Positions 58,803 to 64,000 of a DNA stretch of 64,000 nucleotides are shown here, one piece after another; position 1 is the first letter of the stretch, and each line of letters begins with the position of its first letter. A model generated the notes under the pieces. The model had not been told where the DNA came from. It made no database searches and was given only the letters and a program-made list of their open reading frames with translations. Both the position numbers and the translations under genes were made by a program. The stretch comes from Massiliimalia sp050943535. Its GTDB lineage: Bacteria > Bacillota > Clostridia > Oscillospirales > Ruminococcaceae. The stretch is taken from NCBI GenBank assembly GCA_050943535.1, contig JBMNPJ010000001.1, forward strand, positions 62,001-126,000, written 5' to 3'.

Positions 58803-59083
58803 TATGTGTGAGCGGCGTTTTGCTGCTCCCTTTGATGCTGGAGTAAATATTTTTCCCGGGTTGCCATACCACCCCGGATGTGCCGTTCTTTTTTATTCAT
58901 ATCCAATACCTGTTTTACTTCTAGATAAAGACTGTGGTTTGCTTTGCGAAGCCGCTCGGTAATATCTTTATGTACAGTACTTTTGCTGATTCCAAACTGT
59001 TTAGCGGTACTGCGTACAGTGGTTTGATGTTCTACCATGTACTGACCCAGAAGAATACTTCTGTCTTCAACATTCTCTCTCAC
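58802..59083 (-). CDS. spoIIID: Sporulation transcriptional regulator SpoIIID
   Basis: A 93-aa DNA-binding protein with the SpoIIID helix-turn-helix: TVRSTAKQFGISKSTVHKDI, ERLRKANHSL and DMNKKERHIRGGMATREKY, closely like the Bacillus and clostridial proteins in order and length. It directs mother-cell gene expression during endospore formation. The start is GTG at 59083 with AAAGGACGG upstream; the frame is open further but not conserved. It shows that this organism is in a spore-forming lineage. Confidence 0.95.
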   Translation of the reverse strand: MRENVEDRSILLGQYMVEHQTTVRSTAKQFGISKSTVHKDITERLRKANHSLYLEVKQVLDMNKKERHIRGGMATREKYLLQHQREQQNAAHT

Positions 59084-59391
59084 ATAATTCCGTCCTTTCA
59101 CAACGGGTTTGCCCGAATCGTTTTTCTTAATAATGTGTATGAAAAGGAAAGGGGGGATATTACTTTCAAAAATCAAGATATTTTGGGACTGTATCAACAG
59201 GAACAGCAGGGAAAATGATTGTGCAGGTTAAACAAGAAGTGGATAAAACGCCCCGTCTTTTATAATTTGTGAAAACAGGAGAAAAATCGAGAATTTAAAA
59301 GAAAATAAAAGGGTTACAGGTCTCAATGAAAAAAGATCCTGATTATTTCTGTTAAATTATGTAGAAATGGTGTAGAAATTGTAAAAAAGCC

Positions 59392-59420
59392 TTGACTTTT
59401 GGGGTAGACCGCCGTATAGT
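59392..59420 (+). promoter_or_regulatory. Promoter of the potABCD operon
   Basis: TTGACT (59392-59397), 17-bp spacer, TATAGT (59415-59420), predicting a start near 59427 and a leader of about 180 nt. Between the spoIIID start and this promoter (59084-59391) I see only A/T-rich sequence with no gene I can support. Confidence 0.75.
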
Positions 59421-59426
59421 AAGTAC

Positions 59427-59608
59427 TGGTTGTTTTGTGTCTAATAGAATTGCTGCAGCGTATGGATACTGTGAAATCGGCCTTTTGCGGGCGGTGTACA
59501 AAAGCTGCGGCAAGAGTTGCAGAATGCCTGATGAAAAATCATATCAGGTGCAAAAACTGTGTTTGCATGTTCTGCAAATTCAAAATTCCGCAAAGGGGGA
59601 TACAATAA
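59427..59608 (+). promoter_or_regulatory. Structured leader of the potABCD operon, candidate riboswitch
   Basis: Two domains can be drawn. Helix A: TTGCTGCAGC (59450-59459) with GCTGCGGCAA (59504-59513), one U-G pair, enclosing 44 nt. Three-way junction: P1 TTGCAGAA/TTCTGCAA (59517-59524 with 59570-59577), P2 CCTGAT/ATCAGG (59527-59532 with 59543-59548), P3 TGCAAA/TTTGCA (59549-59554 with 59562-59567). CCGCAAAGG (59588-59596), overlapping the potA Shine-Dalgarno, can pair with CCTTTTGCGG (59481-59490) inside the helix A loop. It matches no riboswitch consensus I know. Function and ligand are inference. Confidence 0.5.
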
Positions 59609-61024
59609 ATGAGTACAGAAAATTTATTAGATTTGAAAAACATCACCTTATCCTATGACGGAGACAAAATTTTAGACAATGTGAGCTTGAGTGTAAAGGA
59701 TAAAGAATTTGTCACGTTTTTAGGACCGTCAGGGTGTGGGAAAACCACAACACTGCGGATTATCGGAGGCTTTGCCTTTCCGGATGAGGGTGATGTTTAT
59801 TTTGAGGGAAAACGAATTAACGATGTTCCGGCTTATAAGCGGCCCATTAATACGGTGTTTCAGCGTTATGCGCTGTTTCCTCATTTAAATGTGTTTGATA
59901 ATGTGGCATTTGGCCTGAAAGTAAAAAAACTGCCGAAAGAAGAAATTCGTCAGAAAGTGCGCAAAATGCTGGAAATTGTAAACCTGAAAGGGTTTGAACA
60001 TCGCCGGATTACCAAATTGTCCGGTGGACAGCAGCAGCGGGTTGCCATTGCCCGTGCGCTGGTCAATCAGCCGAAAATCTTGCTGTTGGATGAACCGCTG
60101 GGTGCGTTGGATTTGAAACTGCGGAAAGAAATGCAGATAGAACTGAAAAATATTCAGCAGCAGATGGGAATTACCTTTGTATATGTTACCCATGACCAGG
60201 AAGAGGCGCTTTCCATGTCTGACCGGATTGTGGTCATGAAAGACGGGGAAATTCAGCAGATTGGAACACCGCAGGATATTTATAACGAGCCTCAGAATGC
60301 TTTCGTAGCAGACTTTATCGGTGAAAGCAATATCTTTGACGGTATGATGATTCGAGATCGTCTGGTAGAATTTGCAGACTGTCAGTTTGAATGTGTAGAC
60401 GGCGGCTTTGGGGAAATGCAGCCGGTGGATGTGGTAATTCGTCCAGAGGATTTGCGGATTGTAAAACCGGGCACCACACCGTTGACTGGTGTTGTGGAAA
60501 ACGTAGTGTTCAAAGGGGTTCACTACGAAATTACCGTGTTGTGCGATAATCTGTACTGGATGGTACAGACTACCCAATATGCAGAAGTAGGTGCACAGGT
60601 TGGACTGGACTTTACACCGGATGATATTCATATTATGAAGCGTCTGTTCCATGGTTTTGAAAGTGTTATTTCCGGTAAAGTAACCGGAGAAGACGAAATT
60701 ACTTTCCTGGGCGTTACCTTTACCAGAGAGCAGTTAAACCTGCCGGTGGATACTCAGGTAGAACTGACCATTTCTCCAAAAGATATTGATGTAGTTTCTG
60801 AGGACCACAGCGATTTGATTGTGTATTTGGAATCTATGGTATATAAAGGCGCTTATAATGAGATGATTATCTGGGCCAAGGATGAAAACGGGGAATATGT
60901 AAGCATGCTGATGCATTCCCAAAGCGACGAACAGATTGCAACAGATATTGGTGTTAAATTTAACTTTGACAATATCCGCATTCGTCCTGTTTCCATTCCG
61001 GATTCTGCGGAAGGGGAGGGATAA
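59609..61024 (+). CDS. potA: Spermidine/putrescine-type ABC transporter ATPase with extended C-terminus
   Basis: A 471-aa ATPase. Walker A GPSGCGKTT (residues 39-47), RYALFPHLNVFDNVAFGL, signature LSGGQQQRVAIARAL, Walker B LLLDEPLGALD and the H-loop YVTHDQEEALSM are intact. Typical PotA proteins end near 350-380 residues after one TOBE domain; here a first TOBE-like part (about 280-350) is followed by a second beta-rich segment to 471. AAGGGGG lies nine bases before the ATG. It powers the PotB/PotC permease encoded downstream. Confidence 0.93.
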   Translation: MSTENLLDLKNITLSYDGDKILDNVSLSVKDKEFVTFLGPSGCGKTTTLRIIGGFAFPDEGDVYFEGKRINDVPAYKRPINTVFQRYALFPHLNVFDNVAFGLKVKKLPKEEIRQKVRKMLEIVNLKGFEHRRITKLSGGQQQRVAIARALVNQPKILLLDEPLGALDLKLRKEMQIELKNIQQQMGITFVYVTHDQEEALSMSDRIVVMKDGEIQQIGTPQDIYNEPQNAFVADFIGESNIFDGMMIRDRLVEFADCQFECVDGGFGEMQPVDVVIRPEDLRIVKPGTTPLTGVVENVVFKGVHYEITVLCDNLYWMVQTTQYAEVGAQVGLDFTPDDIHIMKRLFHGFESVISGKVTGEDEITFLGVTFTREQLNLPVDTQVELTISPKDIDVVSEDHSDLIVYLESMVYKGAYNEMIIWAKDENGEYVSMLMHSQSDEQIATDIGVKFNFDNIRIRPVSIPDSAEGEG

Positions 61025-61027
61025 GCC

Positions 61028-61840
61028 GTGGGGAAAAAGTTGACCTCTGCCCCCTATATTGTCTGGATGGCGCTTTTTGTGGTAATTCCTTTGGGGATGA
61101 TGATTTACTTTGCGTTTACCACCGAAGAGGGCGGATTTACCATACAGAATATTGTAAAGATCAGCCAGTATACGCCAATTTTTATTAAATCCATTAACTT
61201 GGCCATTATCGCTACAGTGATTTGCTTTATCCTGTCATTTCCGCTGGCGTACTTGCTGTCCCGTTCTTCTGCAAGTTATCAGAATACCATGATTATGCTG
61301 ATTATGCTGCCTATGTGGATGAACTTTTTGCTTCGTACTTACGGGTGGATGACCTTGCTGGAAAATGAGGGACTGATTAATCATTTCTTAAGCTTTTTCC
61401 ACATTGGTCCATTTCATATGATCAACACCCCTGGAGCGGTGGTGCTGGGGATGGTGTACAACTATCTTCCGTTTATGATACTGCCGTTGTACTCTGTTAT
61501 GGCAAAGATTGACCAGTCTGTCATCGAGGCTGCACAAGATTTGGGTTGCAATACTACGAAAGTGATTCTTAAAGTTTTGTTTCCTATGAGTATTCCGGGA
61601 ATGGTAACTGGTGTTACTATGGTGTTTGTGCCCAGTGTCAGCACCTTTATTATTTCCAGAATGCTGGGTGGCGGGCAGAATATGATGGTAGGTGACCTGG
61701 TTGAACAGCAGTTTATCGGAAGCACCTATAACCCGTATATGGGATCTGCCATGTCTTTGATTTTAATGGTAATTATGCTGGTAGTGATGGGCATTATGAG
61801 CTCTTTGGATGACGATGAAATGGAGGGGCTTGTAATATGA
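61028..61840 (+). CDS. potB: Spermidine/putrescine-type ABC permease PotB
   Basis: A 270-aa membrane protein with about six helices. The ATPase-coupling EAA loop is SVIEAAQDLGCNTTKVILKV. It starts with GTG at 61028 after GGGGAGGG, three bases from the potA stop, and overlaps potC by ATGA. It forms the import channel with PotC. Confidence 0.92.
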   Translation: MGKKLTSAPYIVWMALFVVIPLGMMIYFAFTTEEGGFTIQNIVKISQYTPIFIKSINLAIIATVICFILSFPLAYLLSRSSASYQNTMIMLIMLPMWMNFLLRTYGWMTLLENEGLINHFLSFFHIGPFHMINTPGAVVLGMVYNYLPFMILPLYSVMAKIDQSVIEAAQDLGCNTTKVILKVLFPMSIPGMVTGVTMVFVPSVSTFIISRMLGGGQNMMVGDLVEQQFIGSTYNPYMGSAMSLILMVIMLVVMGIMSSLDDDEMEGLVI

Positions 61841-62679
61841 AAAAGAAAGCAAACGCAGCGGCAAAAGCCTATGCGATTGTCATTTTGTTGTTTTTGTATG
61901 CTCCGATTTTTGTGTTGATTGCCTTTTCTTTCAATGCTTCCAAAAGCCGGGCAAATTTTACCGAGTTTACCTTTAAGTGGTATCGGGAACTGTTTCAAAA
62001 TGAACTGATTATGACCTCTTTGTGGAACACCTTGAAAATCGCAGTGTTGGCGGCACTGATTGCCACATTGCTGGGAACCTGTGCTGCCATTGGCATGAAT
62101 GCCATGAAAAAACGCAGCCGGTCTCTGATGATGAATCTGACCTATATGCCAGTCATTAACCCAGAGATTGTATCCGGTATTTCCATGATGCTGTTGTTTG
62201 TATTCTTCTGCGGAATTGTGAATCGTCTTTTTGGAAAAGACGGCGCTCCGGTTTTGGAATTGGGTGCATGGAGCGTACTGGTAGCGCATGTGACTTTCTG
62301 TGTTCCTTATGTAGTGCTGAATGTTCTGCCAAAACTCCGCCAGATGGATCAGAATATGTATGAAGCGGCGTTGGATTTGGGATGCAATCCCTTTGAAGCA
62401 TTCCGCAAGGTGGTAATCCCAGAAATTCTTCCTGGGGTGATGTCTGGAATGCTGATGGCATTTACTTTTTCTTTGGATGATTTTATTATTACTTATTTTA
62501 CCAATGGCAGTACCTTCCAAACTCTGCCGGTAACCATCTATTCTATGACAAGAAAGAAAGTAAATCCACAGATTAACGCTTTGTCTACCATTTTATTCCT
62601 GGTAGTTTTGCTGTTGCTGGTTCTGATGAATGTGAAACAGGCAAAAAGCCGCAAGCGAAACGGCCGTGAGGGGGTGTAA
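61837..62679 (+). CDS. potC: Spermidine/putrescine-type ABC permease PotC
   Basis: A 280-aa membrane protein with about six helices, beginning AIVILLFLYAPIFVLIAFSF. Its EAA loop is MYEAALDLGCNPFEAFRKVV, and SLDDFIITYFTNGS is typical of PotC. It overlaps potB by ATGA and ends one base before the potD start. Confidence 0.93.
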   Translation: MKKKANAAAKAYAIVILLFLYAPIFVLIAFSFNASKSRANFTEFTFKWYRELFQNELIMTSLWNTLKIAVLAALIATLLGTCAAIGMNAMKKRSRSLMMNLTYMPVINPEIVSGISMMLLFVFFCGIVNRLFGKDGAPVLELGAWSVLVAHVTFCVPYVVLNVLPKLRQMDQNMYEAALDLGCNPFEAFRKVVIPEILPGVMSGMLMAFTFSLDDFIITYFTNGSTFQTLPVTIYSMTRKKVNPQINALSTILFLVVLLLLVLMNVKQAKSRKRNGREGV

Positions 62680-62680
62680 G

Positions 62681-63853
62681 ATGGTGAGAAAGAAATGGTT
62701 TTGTGCGGTAAGTGCTGCACTTTTAGGAATTCTTTCTGCCAGTGCTCCGGCGATGGCGGCAGATACAACGATTGATCTGCGCGTGTACAACTGGGGGGAA
62801 TATATTTCAAACGGGGAAGACGGTTCTTTGGATGTGGTTAAAGAATTTGAAAACCGAAATCCCAATATCAAGGTAGAATACAATACCTATGCTTCCAATG
62901 AAGAACTGTATGCGAAGCTGAGAAGCGGTTCCGCCAATTACGATGTGATTATTCCTTCTGACTATATGGTTTCCCGTATGATTCAGGAAGATATGCTGGA
63001 AAAACTGGATTTTGACCGTCTGCCCAATTATGAAGATGTCATGGACAGTTTTAAAAATCTGGAATATGATCCCACCAATGAATACTCTGTTCCATATACT
63101 TGGGGAACAGTAGGAATTATTTACAACACGAAAATGGTGGATGAACCGGTCACCAGTTGGGATATTTTATGGGATCCCGACTATATGGGAAATATTCTCA
63201 TGTTTAATAATTCCCGGGACGCTTTTGGGATTGCTCTGAAGCGGATGGGGTATTCTCAGAATACTACTGACCCTGAAATTTTGGATCAGGCAGCAGAGGA
63301 TTTAAAAGAGCAGAAACAGATTCTGCAGTCCTACGTTATGGATGAAATCTTTGATAAAATGTCTAATGGGGAGGCGGCATTGGCGCCTTATTATGCTGGG
63401 GATGCCTTGACCATGATTGAGGATAATCCGGATTTGGCATTTGTAGTGCCGGAAGAAGGAAGCAACCGTTTTGTAGATGCCATGGTGATTCCAAAAGGAG
63501 TCAGACACAAAGAAGCGGCAGAAGATTTTATCAATTTTATGATGGAGCCGGAGATTGCTTTGGCAAATATCGAATATCTAGGATATTCTACTCCTATGCA
63601 AAGTGTTTATGATCAGCTGGACGAAGAAGTGATTCATGACGGAATTTCTTATCCCAGCGAAGATATCTTAGACAAATGCGATACGTTTATTAATCTTCCG
63701 GAAGAAACCAATCAATATATTCAGGAACTTTGGGTGGATATTTTGGCATCCGGCAGTTCTTCTGTCTGGGAACTGGTATTTCTGTTTGCTGTAATTTTGG
63801 GATTAGGCGGCGTTGCTATTTTCTACTTGAGAAAACGGAAAAAGGGATATTGA
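62681..63853 (+). CDS. potD: Polyamine-type solute-binding protein with C-terminal membrane anchor
   Basis: A 390-aa protein. A cleavable signal peptide ending SAPAMA-A is followed by the PotD/PotF body: LRVYNWGEYIS, YDVIIPSDYMVSRMI, PYTWGTVGIIYNT and FINFMMEPEIALANIEYLGY. There is no lipobox Cys. Instead the last 30 residues form a membrane helix (LVFLFAVILGLGGVAIFYL) and a basic tail RKRKKGY, so the binding protein is likely tethered through its C-terminus. The start is the ATG at 62681, six bases after GAGGGGG. Confidence 0.92.
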   Translation: MVRKKWFCAVSAALLGILSASAPAMAADTTIDLRVYNWGEYISNGEDGSLDVVKEFENRNPNIKVEYNTYASNEELYAKLRSGSANYDVIIPSDYMVSRMIQEDMLEKLDFDRLPNYEDVMDSFKNLEYDPTNEYSVPYTWGTVGIIYNTKMVDEPVTSWDILWDPDYMGNILMFNNSRDAFGIALKRMGYSQNTTDPEILDQAAEDLKEQKQILQSYVMDEIFDKMSNGEAALAPYYAGDALTMIEDNPDLAFVVPEEGSNRFVDAMVIPKGVRHKEAAEDFINFMMEPEIALANIEYLGYSTPMQSVYDQLDEEVIHDGISYPSEDILDKCDTFINLPEETNQYIQELWVDILASGSSSVWELVFLFAVILGLGGVAIFYLRKRKKGY

Positions 63854-63909
63854 TGCTTTCTTGAATTTGAAATTGCAGGAAAATAGTTTTATCATATGAA
63901 ACGATAGAA

Positions 63910-63945
63910 ATCAGGGGCACGATGTAAGTCGTGCCCCTGATTTTT
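63910..63945 (+). terminator. Terminator of the potABCD operon
   Basis: A 13-bp perfect stem (ATCAGGGGCACGA / TCGTGCCCCTGAT) with a 6-nt loop and T5. Confidence 0.93.
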
Positions 63946-63966
63946 GTAGCAACATATTTAAAATTA

Positions 63967-64000
63967 TGCTATAATCAAAATAATAAATTTAGGAGGGGAT
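63967..64000 (+). promoter_or_regulatory. Promoter and ribosome binding site of the next gene
   Basis: TGCTATAAT (extended -10, TATAAT at 63970-63975) and AGGAGGGG at 63991-63998. The start codon must lie just beyond the window. Confidence 0.7.

Noticed and set aside
59392..59658. 88-residue open frame on the plus strand overlapping the start of potA
   Set aside because: Its first codon is part of the -35 box (59392-59397), upstream of the predicted transcript start, and it overlaps potA in another frame.
1..64000. CRISPR arrays, rRNA, tRNA, insertion sequences, prophage structural genes
   Set aside because: No regularly spaced repeats, no cloverleaf or rRNA sequence and no transposase or phage structural frames were noticed. 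A tRNAscan-SE, CRISPRCasFinder and ISfinder run would settle this.

Overview
The window looks like chromosomal DNA of a low-to-mid GC, endospore-forming anaerobe of the class Clostridia, probably Oscillospiraceae/Ruminococcaceae-like. The evidence is a SpoIIID regulator, strong AGGAGG-type ribosome binding sites with frequent GTG and TTG starts, a GGGtGRT protein beside an Fe-S scaffold protein, NADP-type GdhA, and an Fmn-riboswitch/RibU pair. Species-level placement cannot be made from the sequence alone. No rRNA, tRNA, CRISPR array, insertion sequence or prophage structural gene was seen.

Layout. 1-10.8 kb: tail of a HlyC/CorC protein, an alcohol dehydrogenase with a divergent AraC regulator, an ECF-type sigma factor with a DUF4179 membrane partner, a small monooxygenase-like protein, an ABC exporter with an elaborate attenuator-like leader, and a PocR-AraC / UroD-like / solute-binding-protein group. 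10.8-20.5 kb: small XRE regulators, a DUF6442-like membrane protein under a promoter inside a 26-bp perfect inverted repeat, Nudix and AEC-transporter genes, an Eis-like acetyltransferase, the GGGtGRT/Fe-S scaffold pair, a 44-aa membrane protein, a methyltransferase, gdhA, and ribU under an FMN riboswitch. 20.6-28 kb: lipid kinase, DUF2798 protein with a structured leader, two flavodoxin-like proteins, sugar-phosphate isomerase-like protein, nrdR, pyridoxal/pyridoxamine kinase and metA. 28.2-29.7 kb: an orphan excisionase-integrase pair.

30.0-45.9 kb is one long exopolysaccharide operon: Wzz/BY-kinase/PHP-phosphatase control genes, an LCP ligase, UDP-sugar enzymes (Ugd, UDP-xylose synthase-like, GalE, Glf), the initiating phosphoglycosyl transferase, DUF4422 and MptE/GT42-like proteins, Wzy, Wzx, and finally a three-gene module of CMP-Kdo-synthetase-like protein, a DRE-TIM aldolase fused to an extra domain, and a KdsC-like phosphatase. 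This last module suggests that the polymer contains a CMP-activated 3-deoxy-ulosonic acid, which is unusual for a Gram-positive. It is the most interesting system in the window.

46-64 kb: LysR regulator, a MarR-controlled heterodimeric ABC exporter, glmS with its self-cleaving ribozyme, coaX, an unknown membrane protein, an AraC/GH109-like pair, spoIIID, and a potABCD polyamine-type uptake operon whose 180-nt leader can be drawn as a three-way junction plus a Shine-Dalgarno-pairing segment. The last bases carry the promoter and ribosome binding site of a gene starting just outside.
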